From: Solirubrobacteraceae bacterium
Lineage (GTDB): Bacteria > Actinomycetota > Thermoleophilia > Solirubrobacterales > Solirubrobacteraceae
Length of the DNA stretch: 64,000 bases
NCBI GenBank assembly: GCA_016463765.1
Contig: JAEMQS010000006.1
Location: 33,517 to 97,516 of the forward strand
Direction of reading: 5' to 3'
Shown here: piece by piece, positions 27,729-36,504 of the stretch
Numbering within the stretch: position 1 is the stretch's first letter
How the letters are laid out: every line of letters begins with the position of its first letter
Translations under genes and position numbers: made by a program
The notes under the pieces: model-generated
What the model saw: the letters and a program-made list of their open reading frames with translations, nothing else
What the model was told of the DNA's origin: nothing
Databases searched by the model: none

Positions 27729-30700
27729 ATGACGCTCCTTCGCCCCGTGGTCGGCGGGCTGATCGCTGCTCTGATGCTCGCGGCACCCGTCGCCGCAGCG
27801 CCCGTCGCCAAGACCCCGGCGTTCACCGGCGGGACCCCGCGGGTGAAGACCGGCGCGCCGAAGACGGGGACCTCGACCCGGCCGGCGCGGGCGCCGATCA
27901 CGCTGACAGGCGCGCTGTCCCGCCCCACGCCGCACGTCGCCGTCGATGACGCGGGGACGGCGTACATCGCGTGGCTGGAGCCGACGGACGCCACGAGCGC
28001 GACCGAGGGCGGTGTCGGGTTCTGCCGCCTCCCGCGCGGCGCGACGGCCTGCGACAACCCGGCGGCCACCAGGCTCCTGCGCCCCGGCAAGAGCGCCTAC
28101 GGCCCCGCGGACGACCCGGCGTACAACCAGGACGCCGGCGGCGGCGCGTACCCACTCGTCGTCGGCGACCAGCTCTTCATCCTGACCAGCCGCAGCGTCA
28201 CGACCTACGCGACCCCGGCAGGCGACTCGACGCTCACCACCATCGCGTTCGTCTCCACCGATGCCGGAAACTCGTTCTCCGCGGGCGTGCCGGTCGCCGG
28301 GAACATGGCGATGGGCACGCGCCCCGTGGCGTTCGGGCCCGACGACAATCCGCTCATCGGCCTGCTGGGCGGCGCCTCGACGTCACTGGCCGGCGGCGAT
28401 CCGTCGCGCTTCGTCGCCCTCCAGGGCGGCACCTTCGCCACGGACGGCATCGACCTCCCGCCGGCACAGTCCGGCGCGCTGGCGGCCCTGCCCGGTGGCG
28501 GCATCGCTCTTGCCTACGACACGGGCAGCGAGGTGTCCGTCCAGCGCTCACCGACGTCCGCGCGCCCGACGAGCGCAGGAGGCTTCGGCCCCCCGCAGCG
28601 CGTTCCGGGCGGCCGGCTGTCGGGGCTCGGCTTCGGGCCGAAGGGCCTGCTGGCCGTCGGCGTCGGCGGGAGGTCGGCGTCGCTGAACGAGCGTGTCGTC
28701 GCCACGCCGCTGGACGGCGGCTCGCCGCTCGCGCTCACGCCCGACTCGGCCACGGCGCCGAGACTCGCCACGGCGGGTGCCGGCGCAGGCGGTGCGCTCG
28801 TCGCGTCCTACACCGACGTGGGCGACCCGACGAGCGCGAACGGCCTCTACGTGCGCCGCAACACCAGCGGCACGACGTTCACCGCGCCGCAGAGGCTGAC
28901 CGCGGCCACCGACGGCGTCCACGTCCCGGACATCGCCGCGGCGCCCGACGGCGGCGGGGTGGCCGTCTGGCAGTCCGAGGACAGCGGCGGCCAGGTCCGC
29001 GCCGCCGCGTTCGGCCCTCAGGGCCGCCTTTCCGCGCCCGGCCTCCCCGGCTCGGCGCCCGGCGCAGGCAGCACCACCGGCGGCGAGGACGGCGTCACGC
29101 GCGAGTGCAGCCGCATCGCCGTCGGCGCCATCGAGGTGCGGACCGCCCACGGCGTCGGCTGCTTCCTGCCCGGGATCGGCAGCAACAAGGGCAAGTCCGT
29201 GTCCAACGGCGCGGTCCTCTACAACGGCCTGCGCATCACGCCGCTGAACGGCTCGCAGATCGTGCTCGACATCGACAAGGGCTCGAAGGCCGTGACGATG
29301 TACACGACCGGCCAGGCGACGGTGGAGATCCCCGGCGGCGAGGCGGGCGACATCCTGATCTTCCGCGGGCAGCTCAAGCAGAAGCTCACCGCGAAGGTCG
29401 GCCAGCCGGCGCTCGACCTGCCGAAGTTCCCGACGTCGATCCGCGGCTTCAAGGTCGTCAACGAGCTCGCGCCCCTGGCGACGAAGGGCGGCGGCGTCAC
29501 GATCCCGACGGAGCTCGACCTCGGCCCGCAGTTCCTCGGCCTGACCGCCCACGCGGACCTCGTCGTCACCCCCGCCGGCCTCCAGCTGAACACGCTGCGC
29601 TTCCGCCAGGACACGCTGCCGCTGGGTCCCGTGACCGTCGAGAACCTCGACGTCAGCTGGACGCGCGAGGGCAACCTCTGGGCCGGCTCGGGCAAGATCG
29701 CGATTCCGGGCGGGGCGGCGCTCAGCCTCGCGGCGTCGTTCGACAGCACGTCGTTCACGGCGACCGCCGCCTACGACCTGCCGTTCCCGGGCATCCAGCT
29801 CTTCGCCACCCCGCCGGTGTACCTGCACCAGATCTCCGCGGGCCTGGCGGTCAACCGCAACAAGATCCCCCTGGCGATCAGCGGCGGCGTGCAGATCGGC
29901 GCGGTGCCCCTCGGCCCGGGCGCGTACCTGCTCGACCTCAGCGGGACCGTCGGCCTGCAGTTCGGCACGCCGTTCGTGCTCACCGCGCGCGGCGACCTGA
30001 AGCTGCTCAGCACGCTGAACGTCGCATCGGCGTCGCTGCGCGCCGGCACCGACGGCATCGTCACGGCCGACTTCTCCGTCGGGCTGATCGACAAAGACTG
30101 GGCCTACGTCGGCGCGACGGTGAAGGCCGGCGTGAGCAGCGCGGGGTTCGAGGGCAAGGGCGCGGGCGAGCTGTGCATCGGCATCAAGCTCGTCAGCTAC
30201 TGCGAGAACCTGCCCGAGGGCTACGTCTCGAGCAAGGGCATCGCCGGCTGCGTCTCGATCCTCGGCAAGGCGCGGACCGTCACGTACAAGTGGGGCGGCC
30301 CGATGACGCGCCGCAGCGGCCCGACGTGCTTCTACGAGGACATCTCGATCGGCCTGCTCCGCACCCGGGGACTGCGTCAGCGCACGACCGGCCTGACGCT
30401 CGACGAGCCCGCGGACGTCCTCTCCATCAACGTCCAGTCGGCCGACGGCGCGCCGCAGTTCGACCTGATCGACCCGTCGGGCTCCCCGGTGCCGCTGGAC
30501 GGACCGAACGTCGAGTTCGCCTCCTCCGCGACCGCGCACGCCGCAACGGTCGAGGTCGCGAACGCCGCGGCCGGCACCTGGGACGTCATCCCGCGCGCGG
30601 GGTCCCCGGCCCTCACCGACGTCAGCGCCAGCGTCCCGGCGCCCGCCCCGAAGGTCCGGGGGAGCGTGTCGAAGGCGCGCGGCGGCAAGCGCACGGTCAG

Positions 30701-31232
30701 CTACGCGGTCACCGGCAACGAGGAGGCGACCATCGCGCTCGTCGAGCGCACCCGCAACGGGGACGTCCCGCTGAAGATGCCCGCGAACACCCAGACGGGC
30801 CGGCTGCGGTTCACCCCGAACGCGCAGGTCTCCGGGCGGCATCAGATCGTGGCGCGGATCAGCAGCGGCGATGACTTCGTCGTCGACGAGCAGGTCATCG
30901 CAAGCTTCGTCCAGCCGCGGCCGAAGGGCCCCGCGGCGCCCCGCCGCGTGCGGGTGCGCCGCAACGGCTCGAAGATCCTCGTGTCCGTCACCCGCCGCCG
31001 GGGTGCCAACGACCGCCTGGTGGTCACCGCGCGCTACGGCGAGGGTGGCCGGGCGTCCGCGATCATCCCCGCCGGGAAGCGCCTAGCTCGCCTGCCCGGG
31101 CCGGCGCGCAGCCTGAACGCGCCGGGCTCCGTGCGCGTGCGGGTCGTCGCCCAGGACCGGGCCGGACGGCGCAGTTCGGCACGGACCGCGACCCTGCGGG
31201 TCGCGGCCGGGCAGCGTGCCCGCCGCCGCTGA
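27729..31232 (+). CDS. Large secreted protein of unknown function
   Basis: A 1167-aa exported protein with a signal peptide (MTLLRPVVGGLIAALMLAAP, cleavage near VAAAPVAK). The first about 430 residues have repeated sequence of the type seen in beta-propellers such as sialidase-like or WD-like folds (ASFV-, GGGIALAYD-, DGGGVAVWQSEDSGG-type blades). The middle third is a long beta-rich region with few cysteines, and the last about 250 residues are Ig-like strands ending in a basic RVRVRRNGSKILVSVTRRRG block. No catalytic motif was recognised. It starts 22 bp after the MerR-TOBE gene and ends just ahead of the mgs operon operator. A cell-surface or matrix role is a guess. Confidence 0.85.
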   Translation: MTLLRPVVGGLIAALMLAAPVAAAPVAKTPAFTGGTPRVKTGAPKTGTSTRPARAPITLTGALSRPTPHVAVDDAGTAYIAWLEPTDATSATEGGVGFCRLPRGATACDNPAATRLLRPGKSAYGPADDPAYNQDAGGGAYPLVVGDQLFILTSRSVTTYATPAGDSTLTTIAFVSTDAGNSFSAGVPVAGNMAMGTRPVAFGPDDNPLIGLLGGASTSLAGGDPSRFVALQGGTFATDGIDLPPAQSGALAALPGGGIALAYDTGSEVSVQRSPTSARPTSAGGFGPPQRVPGGRLSGLGFGPKGLLAVGVGGRSASLNERVVATPLDGGSPLALTPDSATAPRLATAGAGAGGALVASYTDVGDPTSANGLYVRRNTSGTTFTAPQRLTAATDGVHVPDIAAAPDGGGVAVWQSEDSGGQVRAAAFGPQGRLSAPGLPGSAPGAGSTTGGEDGVTRECSRIAVGAIEVRTAHGVGCFLPGIGSNKGKSVSNGAVLYNGLRITPLNGSQIVLDIDKGSKAVTMYTTGQATVEIPGGEAGDILIFRGQLKQKLTAKVGQPALDLPKFPTSIRGFKVVNELAPLATKGGGVTIPTELDLGPQFLGLTAHADLVVTPAGLQLNTLRFRQDTLPLGPVTVENLDVSWTREGNLWAGSGKIAIPGGAALSLAASFDSTSFTATAAYDLPFPGIQLFATPPVYLHQISAGLAVNRNKIPLAISGGVQIGAVPLGPGAYLLDLSGTVGLQFGTPFVLTARGDLKLLSTLNVASASLRAGTDGIVTADFSVGLIDKDWAYVGATVKAGVSSAGFEGKGAGELCIGIKLVSYCENLPEGYVSSKGIAGCVSILGKARTVTYKWGGPMTRRSGPTCFYEDISIGLLRTRGLRQRTTGLTLDEPADVLSINVQSADGAPQFDLIDPSGSPVPLDGPNVEFASSATAHAATVEVANAAAGTWDVIPRAGSPALTDVSASVPAPAPKVRGSVSKARGGKRTVSYAVTGNEEATIALVERTRNGDVPLKMPANTQTGRLRFTPNAQVSGRHQIVARISSGDDFVVDEQVIASFVQPRPKGPAAPRRVRVRRNGSKILVSVTRRRGANDRLVVTARYGEGGRASAIIPAGKRLARLPGPARSLNAPGSVRVRVVAQDRAGRRSSARTATLRVAAGQRARRR

Positions 31233-31239
31233 TCCGACC

Positions 31240-31261
31240 TAGTGGACAAATTGGTTCACTG
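31240..31261. promoter_or_regulatory. Candidate GntR operator, site 3, before the mgs/gmaS operon
   Basis: The core AGTGGACAAATTGGTTCACT (31241-31260) is a partial palindrome with 16 of 22 symmetric positions. It lies 55 bp upstream of the first gene of the mgs-like operon and matches site 2 in 16 of 20 core bases. A small hairpin (GCCTG/CAGGC, 31294-31308) follows in the leader. Confidence 0.65.
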
Positions 31262-31316
31262 ACCTCCGACCGCGTGTCCATAGCCCGTCTCCCGCCTGGC
31301 CTTCAGGCTGGATGGC

Positions 31317-31991
31317 ATGTGCGGTATCGCTGCAGTCTGGTACGCCGATCCGGCGGGCGGCCCTCTCGGGGCGGACCTGTCGCGGATGCTCGGGCGCCTC
31401 GCCCACCGCGGCCATGACGGCAGCGGCGTGGGCCTGGCATCGCCGGAAGGCCTCGTCGAGGTCCACAAGACCGCCGAGGGCCCGGCCGAACTCGCCGCCG
31501 AGCACGCGCTCGAGACCCGCACCGGCAGCCACGGCGTCGGCCACGTGCGCATGGCGACCGAGACGGCCGTCGACGCCGCCCGCGCCCATCCGTTCACCGC
31601 ACCCGGCCACCCGGAGGTCTGCGTCGTGCACAACGGGCACGTCACGAACGCCGAGCAGCTGCGCTTCGCGCTCGAGCGCCGGGGCGTGCACTTCAGCACC
31701 GACAACGACTCCGAGGTCATCGCCGCCTACATCGACGCGGGCCTGAGCGACGGCCACCCGCTCGAGGACATCCTGCGTCGCTCGATCGACGAACTCGACG
31801 GCACCTTCTCCTACGTCGTGATGACCCCCGAGGCGCTGGGTGTCGCCCGCGACCGCTTCGCCGCAAAGTCGCTCATGGTCGCCGAGACCGACGACTGGAC
31901 CGCGATCTGCTCCGAGGGCCGCGGCCTGCCCGGGACCGGCTGGCGCCGCCGCGAGGTCGGCGCCGGGGAGGTGCGGACGTGGCGACGGTGA
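31317..31991 (+). CDS. mgsA: Class II glutamine amidotransferase, N-methylglutamate synthase subunit A-like
   Basis: A 224-aa Ntn-type glutaminase. The mature N-terminus is Cys2 (MCGIAAVWYA), the nucleophile. The region GRLAHRGHDGSGVG and the later RMATETAVDAARAHPF and VVHNGHVTNAEQLR (key HNGHVTN) are typical of the GlxB family. In the N-methylglutamate pathway the homologous MgsA works with MgsB and MgsC to transfer the methylamine group of gamma-glutamylmethylamide to 2-oxoglutarate. It is shorter than purine amidotransferases because it lacks the phosphoribosyltransferase domain. It overlaps the next gene by 13 bp. Confidence 0.87.
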   Translation: MCGIAAVWYADPAGGPLGADLSRMLGRLAHRGHDGSGVGLASPEGLVEVHKTAEGPAELAAEHALETRTGSHGVGHVRMATETAVDAARAHPFTAPGHPEVCVVHNGHVTNAEQLRFALERRGVHFSTDNDSEVIAAYIDAGLSDGHPLEDILRRSIDELDGTFSYVVMTPEALGVARDRFAAKSLMVAETDDWTAICSEGRGLPGTGWRRREVGAGEVRTWRR

Positions 31992-32668
31992 CCGAGCGCG
32001 ACATCGACTGCGCCGACCTGTCGACGCGGGAGATCAACACGCTCCTGCGCGGACTCGCCGACGGCGACCAGGTCCGCCTGACGAACCTCGACGCGAGGCA
32101 CAACATCGCCGTCGGCCTGCACGGCAAGGTGCAGATCACCATCGACGGCGACGCCGGCTACTACGTCGCGGGACTCTGCGACGGCCCGGACGTCGTCGTC
32201 ACGGGCCACGCCGGCAACGGCGCGGCCGAGAATCTGCAGTCGGGCAGCCTGACCGTCGCGGGGGACGTCGGGGCGGGCCTGGCGGCCACGATGCGCGGGG
32301 GGCGTGCCGTGGTCGCCGGGTCCACCGGCGCCCGCGCGGGCGTGCTGATGAAGGGCGGCGACGTGCTGGTCGGCGGGTCGGTCGGCGCGTTCAGCTGCTT
32401 CATGATGCAGCGCGGGCGCATGGTGATCTGCGGCGACGCCGGCGAGCACCTCGGCGACTCCTTGTACGAGGGGAAGATCTACGTCGGCGGCGAGATCGCC
32501 AGCCTCGGCGCCGACGCGCAGGCCGCCCCGGCCACCGCCGAGGAGGAGGCCGAGCTGCGCGCGCACTGCGAGGCGCACGGCATCACGCCGCCGCCGTCGT
32601 TCACCGCGGTGACCTCCATGCGGACGCTCTACAGCTTCGATGCCGGCGCCTGGAAGAGCGGAGACTGA
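31979..32668 (+). CDS. mgsB: Glutamate-synthase beta-helix domain protein, N-methylglutamate synthase subunit B-like
   Basis: 229 aa forming the GXGXG right-handed beta-helix domain found at the C-terminus of glutamate synthase large subunits. Repeats such as GNGAAENLQSGSLTVAGDVGAGLAATMRGG (key part ENLQSGSLTVAGDVG) and GDVLVGGSVGAFSCFMMQRG show the repeated glycine turns. In GlxC/MgsB this domain is a separate subunit that helps hold the amidotransferase and FMN subunits together. A GTG start at 31979 overlaps mgsA. It ends 1 bp before the next GTG. Confidence 0.87.
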   Translation: MATVTERDIDCADLSTREINTLLRGLADGDQVRLTNLDARHNIAVGLHGKVQITIDGDAGYYVAGLCDGPDVVVTGHAGNGAAENLQSGSLTVAGDVGAGLAATMRGGRAVVAGSTGARAGVLMKGGDVLVGGSVGAFSCFMMQRGRMVICGDAGEHLGDSLYEGKIYVGGEIASLGADAQAAPATAEEEAELRAHCEAHGITPPPSFTAVTSMRTLYSFDAGAWKSGD

Positions 32669-32669
32669 C

Positions 32670-34019
32670 GTGAGCAGCACCAACGGCACCATCCAGAGCG
32701 CGGCCCTCGCGCTCGAGGACCCCACCCTCGGCACCCAGCCCAACCCGCTGTTCAGCCCGGCGGTCATCGCCGACATCCAGGAGAAGGCGCACCTCGGGCG
32801 CTACCGCCTGCGCGGCTTCGGCGCCCGTCGGGAACTGCCGAGCCTCGACGACCTGACCGTCATCCCCGCGGGCCTGTCGCGGATGGCGCTGGAGGGCTAC
32901 CGCGAGCACTGCTCGGCCAAGACGGTCATCGGCACCCGCGCCGAGGTGCCGCTCACGCTCGACATCCCGATCGGCATCGCCGGCATGAGCTACGGCGCGC
33001 TGAGCGCCACGGCGAAGACCGCGCTGGGACTCGGCGCCACCGCCGTCGGCACCTTCACCACGACGGGTGACGGCGGCATGCTCGACGCCGAGCGCGAGGC
33101 GTCGAAGCAGCTCGTCTACCAGTGCCTGCCCAGCCGCTACGGCTTCACGGTGCAGGACCTCCAGCGTGCCGACGCGGTCGAGATCGTCGTCGGTCAGGGC
33201 GCCAAGCCGGGGACCGGGGGCCTGCTCCTGGGCGCCAAGGTCTCCGGTGAGGTCGCCGAGGCCCGGACGCTGCCGCCGGGCGTCGACCAGCGCTCGCCGG
33301 TCCGCCACCCCGACTGGCTCGGCCCCGACGACCTCGTCATCAAGATCGAGGAGCTGCGCGAGGCCACCCAGGGGCGCATCCCGATCATGGTCAAGCTCGG
33401 TGCCGCGCGGGTCGTCGACGACGTGCGCCTCGCGGTGAAGTCCGGCGCCGACGCGGTCGTCCTCGACGGCATGGAGGGCGGCACCGCGGCGTCGCCGGAG
33501 ATGCTGATGGACCACACGGGCATCCCCACGATGGCGGCCGTCGTCGAGGCCCGCCGGGCACTCGACTCGATGGGTGAGGTCAGCGAAGGCGTGCAGCTCG
33601 TCGTCAGCGGCGGCATCCGCCACGGCGTCGACGTCGCCAAGCTCCTGGCGCTGGGCGCCGACGCCGTCACGATCGGCACCGCCGCGCTCATCGCCCTGAA
33701 CTGCAACAAGCCGGTCTTCGCCGAGGACTACGCCGCGCTGGGCACGGCGCCCGGCGCGTGCCACCACTGCCACACCGGGCGCTGCCCCGTCGGCGTCGCC
33801 ACGCAGGACCCCGAGCTCGAGGGCCGGCTGGACCTCGAGCAGGCCGCGACGCGCACCAAGCACCTGCTCCAGGCGCTGACCATGGAGGTCCAGATGCTCG
33901 CGCGCGCGTGCGGGAAATCGTCCGTCCACCACCTCTCCCCCGAGGACCTCCGGGCGCTCAGCCCGAGCGCCTCCGCCATGACCGGCATCCCGCTCGCCGG
34001 CACCGCGATCCCCACGTAG
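32670..34019 (+). CDS. mgsC: FMN-binding glutamate-synthase-like protein, N-methylglutamate synthase subunit C-like
   Basis: A 449-aa TIM-barrel flavoprotein of the GltB/GlxD family. Phosphate-binding and active-site stretches include GIAGMSYGALSATAKTALG, GQGAKPGTGG (the classic GltB flavin/substrate loop), VKLGAARVVDDVRLAVKSGAD and VVSGGIRHGVDVAKLLALGA. The cysteine run CHHCHTGRCPVGVAT resembles the iron-sulphur ligands of glutamate synthase. It would carry out reductive transfer of methylamine from the amidotransferase subunit to 2-oxoglutarate. A GTG at 32670 was chosen since it immediately follows the mgsB stop. The gmaS-like gene follows after 8 bp. Confidence 0.89.
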   Translation: MSSTNGTIQSAALALEDPTLGTQPNPLFSPAVIADIQEKAHLGRYRLRGFGARRELPSLDDLTVIPAGLSRMALEGYREHCSAKTVIGTRAEVPLTLDIPIGIAGMSYGALSATAKTALGLGATAVGTFTTTGDGGMLDAEREASKQLVYQCLPSRYGFTVQDLQRADAVEIVVGQGAKPGTGGLLLGAKVSGEVAEARTLPPGVDQRSPVRHPDWLGPDDLVIKIEELREATQGRIPIMVKLGAARVVDDVRLAVKSGADAVVLDGMEGGTAASPEMLMDHTGIPTMAAVVEARRALDSMGEVSEGVQLVVSGGIRHGVDVAKLLALGADAVTIGTAALIALNCNKPVFAEDYAALGTAPGACHHCHTGRCPVGVATQDPELEGRLDLEQAATRTKHLLQALTMEVQMLARACGKSSVHHLSPEDLRALSPSASAMTGIPLAGTAIPT

Positions 34020-34027
34020 GAGCCCTG

Positions 34028-35359
34028 ATGGCCACCACCGAGCCCGAGACCCAGCAGCCGATCCCCGACCTCCCCGAGAGCGTCGAGTTCGTCGCCGTCC
34101 AGTGGATCGACGTCCACGGCTCGCCGAAGGCGAAGCTCGTCCCGCGCGCCGCGGTGCCGAGCCTCGTCGAGCCCGGCGGGGGCGCGGGCTTCGCCGCGTT
34201 CGCCAACCACGGGTTCGCGCGCGGCCCGGAGCATCCAGAGTTCCTCGCGGTGCCGGACATGAGCACGCTCGTGACGCTCCCGCACCGCCCCGAGATCGCC
34301 GTGGCGATGTCGACGGTCATGGACGGCGACGAGGTCGCGACCTGCGACGCGCGCTCCATCCTCAAGCGCATCCAGCTCGAGGCCGCCGACGAGGGCCTGC
34401 TGCCCATCGTCGGCATGGAGCCCGAGTTCTTCCTGCTGCGCCGGACCGACACGGGCGACCTTGCGCCGTACGACGTCAGCGACGGGCTGGACAAGCCCTG
34501 CTACGACCTCGGCGCGCTGCTCCGTGGCTCCCACGTCCTGCGCGACATCGTCTCCACGATGCAGGCGCTGGACTGGCAGGTCTCGGCCGTCGATCACGAG
34601 GACGGCAACGGCCAGTACGAGGTCAATTTCACGCACGCCGACGCGCTGACGACGGCGGACCGGTACACCATGCTGCGCTCGATGGTCGCCGACATCGCCG
34701 GGGCGCACGGGGCGATCGCGACGTTCATGCCCAAGCCGCTGGCGGGCCGCACGGGCTCGGGCGCGCACGTGCACATGAGCGCGCTGGACCAGGACGGCGA
34801 CAACGCGTTCGAGGACGAGGACGACCCGCGCGGGCTCGGTCTCTCGAAGACCGCCTACAGCTTCGTCGCCGGTGTGCTGGATCACGCGCGGGCGCTCGCC
34901 GCGCTCACGATGCCGACCGTGAACTCCTACCGCCGCGTGCAGGCGTCCACGACGACGTCGGGCGCGACGTGGGCGCCCAACGCCGTCGTGTACGGGGCGA
35001 ACAACCGCACCGGCATGATCCGCATCCCCGGGCCGGGGCGCTTCGAGAACCGCGGCGTGGACTCGTCGTGCAACCCGTACCTCGCGCTCGCGGGCATCGT
35101 GGCCGCCGGGCTCGACGGCGTCCGCCGCGGCCTCGATCCGGGTGCGCCGATCGAGGGCGCCAGCAGCGGGATCGGGGTGCCGCTGCTCCCCCGGACGCTG
35201 GCCGACGCCCTCGACGCGCTCGAACTCGACACCGTGCTGCGCGACGCGCTCGGCGAGGAGGCGATCTGCGAGTTCATCGCGGTCAAGCGCCACGAGTGGT
35301 CGTCGTACATGGGCGCGGTCTCGGCCTGGGAGGTCGAGACGTACCTCAGCCGCGCCTGA
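34028..35359 (+). CDS. gmaS: Glutamine synthetase family protein, probable gamma-glutamylmethylamide synthetase
   Basis: A 443-aa type III glutamine-synthetase-like ligase. Metal and substrate residues lie in GMEPEFFLLRR, NGQYEVNF, GSGAHVHMSALD, NSYRRVQAS and RIPGPGRFENRGVDSSCNPY, so the active site is intact. True assimilatory glutamine synthetases would normally show other regulatory features, for example the adenylylation site. The position directly behind mgsABC makes methylamine rather than ammonia the probable co-substrate, forming gamma-glutamylmethylamide from glutamate and ATP. The ATG at 34028 follows GTAGGAG. It closes the operon. Substrate choice is inferred from context. Confidence 0.86.
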   Translation: MATTEPETQQPIPDLPESVEFVAVQWIDVHGSPKAKLVPRAAVPSLVEPGGGAGFAAFANHGFARGPEHPEFLAVPDMSTLVTLPHRPEIAVAMSTVMDGDEVATCDARSILKRIQLEAADEGLLPIVGMEPEFFLLRRTDTGDLAPYDVSDGLDKPCYDLGALLRGSHVLRDIVSTMQALDWQVSAVDHEDGNGQYEVNFTHADALTTADRYTMLRSMVADIAGAHGAIATFMPKPLAGRTGSGAHVHMSALDQDGDNAFEDEDDPRGLGLSKTAYSFVAGVLDHARALAALTMPTVNSYRRVQASTTTSGATWAPNAVVYGANNRTGMIRIPGPGRFENRGVDSSCNPYLALAGIVAAGLDGVRRGLDPGAPIEGASSGIGVPLLPRTLADALDALELDTVLRDALGEEAICEFIAVKRHEWSSYMGAVSAWEVETYLSRA

Positions 35360-35364
35360 GCGCG

Positions 35365-35378
35365 GGCGGAAATCCGCC
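35365..35378. terminator. Possible weak terminator or operator after gmaS
   Basis: The palindrome GGCGGA-AA-TCCGCC lies 5 bp after the gmaS stop. The 2-nt spacer would force a shortened stem in RNA and no T-run follows, so a protein-binding site for the next promoter is an equal alternative. Confidence 0.35.
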
Positions 35379-35464
35379 AGAAATCTGCGGGTCGCTACGG
35401 ACCACAGCCTCCGACCGTTCGGGTACGGTCCCCGCGCCGTTCTATCCCCCTGAGGAGGCAAACC

Positions 35465-36028
35465 ATGAGTGCCGCTGTCGCGGTGGAGGCCGTCGAGCCC
35501 TCACCGCCGAAGAACCTGTGGTGGCTGCTTGCCATCCTGGGCGCGCTGACGATCCTCGTCGGCTTCGCCGCCCTCGTCTTCCCCGGACCCACCCTGCTGG
35601 CCGTCGGCCTGCTCTTCGGCATCTGGCTCGTGATCTGGGGCGCCTTCTCGCTCTATCGCGGCATCGCCGAGAGCGGGGGCACCGCCGTGCGGGTCCTCTC
35701 CGTGATCATCGGCGTGCTCGGCGTGATCGTGGGTCTCGTGCTCATCGTCCGCCCCGGCCAGAGCGTCCTGACGGTCGTCTTCGTCATCGGCATCTGGTGG
35801 GTCGTCACCGGCATCCTGGAGTTCATCCAGGGCGTGGCGGTCAAGGAGTACCGCTGGACGAACCTCATCCTCGGCCTGATCGGCGCGGCCGCGGGCATCA
35901 TCATCCTCGTGTGGCCCGGCATCGGCCTGGTCACCCTCGTGTTCATCGTCGGCTTCACGCTGATCTTCCGCGGCACGCTCGAAGTCGTGCTCGCGTTCCA
36001 GCTGCGCAAGCTCGGCCAGGAGGCATAG
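35465..36028 (+). CDS. HdeD/DUF308-family membrane protein
   Basis: A 187-aa protein with six predicted helices arranged as three repeated pairs (for example LWWLLAILGALTILVGFAALVF, VSVIIGVLGVIVGLVLIV-type segments and ILGLIGAAAGIIILVWPGIG with LGLIGAAAGIIILVWP). This is the HdeD family. Escherichia coli HdeD belongs to the acid-resistance island. In actinobacteria the role is not established. A strong GAGGAGG precedes the ATG. It is followed 2 bp later by a small lipoprotein gene, likely in the same transcript. Confidence 0.88.
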   Translation: MSAAVAVEAVEPSPPKNLWWLLAILGALTILVGFAALVFPGPTLLAVGLLFGIWLVIWGAFSLYRGIAESGGTAVRVLSVIIGVLGVIVGLVLIVRPGQSVLTVVFVIGIWWVVTGILEFIQGVAVKEYRWTNLILGLIGAAAGIIILVWPGIGLVTLVFIVGFTLIFRGTLEVVLAFQLRKLGQEA

Positions 36029-36030
36029 AC

Positions 36031-36483
36031 ATGTCCCGTTCCCGAATCTCAGCCCTGCTCGCGGTCTCGATGGCCGCCCTGGCGCTCGGTGCGTGCGGCG
36101 AGTCCCCCGAGGACGAGGCGCGCGACTCCGGCAAGGACATCGGCAAGGCGATCGCCGAGTTCCAGCTGGCCGACAGCGCCGAAGCCGCCGGCGCGGCGAT
36201 CGACGACTTCCGCGCCGCCGTCACGAACCTGGACGAGGAGACGCGCGAGCGCGTCGCCGACCAGGTCGACACGCAGGCGGGCTCGCTCGACGACGCGATC
36301 GAAGCGGTCCAGGCCGCGCAGGCGTCCGCTGACGCCGACGCCCTGCAGAGCGCCCAGGACGACCTCAAGCAGGCCGGCCAGGACCTCCGCGCCCAGGCGC
36401 AGGCGTTCCAGTCGACCAACAACTCCGTCGCCGTCGCCTTCTGGGAGGGCGTCGAAGAGGGCTACGACGACGAGATCGACTGA
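36031..36483 (+). CDS. Small predicted lipoprotein with helical body
   Basis: 150 aa. The start MSRSRISALLAVSMAALALGACGESPEDEARD has a lipobox (ALGAC, lipidated Cys at residue 22; only the shorter core LALGAC is diagnostic). The rest is an acidic, Ala/Gln/Asp-rich run of predicted helices with heptad-like spacing (AIEAVQAAQASADADALQSA region). It is probably attached to the outer face of the membrane. An AGGAGG lies just before the ATG, inside the end of the HdeD gene. Function unknown; two-gene unit with HdeD. Confidence 0.8.
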   Translation: MSRSRISALLAVSMAALALGACGESPEDEARDSGKDIGKAIAEFQLADSAEAAGAAIDDFRAAVTNLDEETRERVADQVDTQAGSLDDAIEAVQAAQASADADALQSAQDDLKQAGQDLRAQAQAFQSTNNSVAVAFWEGVEEGYDDEID

Positions 36484-36504
36484 TCTCGCCGTCGCGCTGA
36501 GGAG

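Noticed and set aside
34102..36030. Extension of the small lipoprotein gene upstream through gmaS and HdeD genes
   Set aside because: The frame is open but antithetical to the clear lipoprotein signal at 36031 and overlaps two well-supported genes in another frame.
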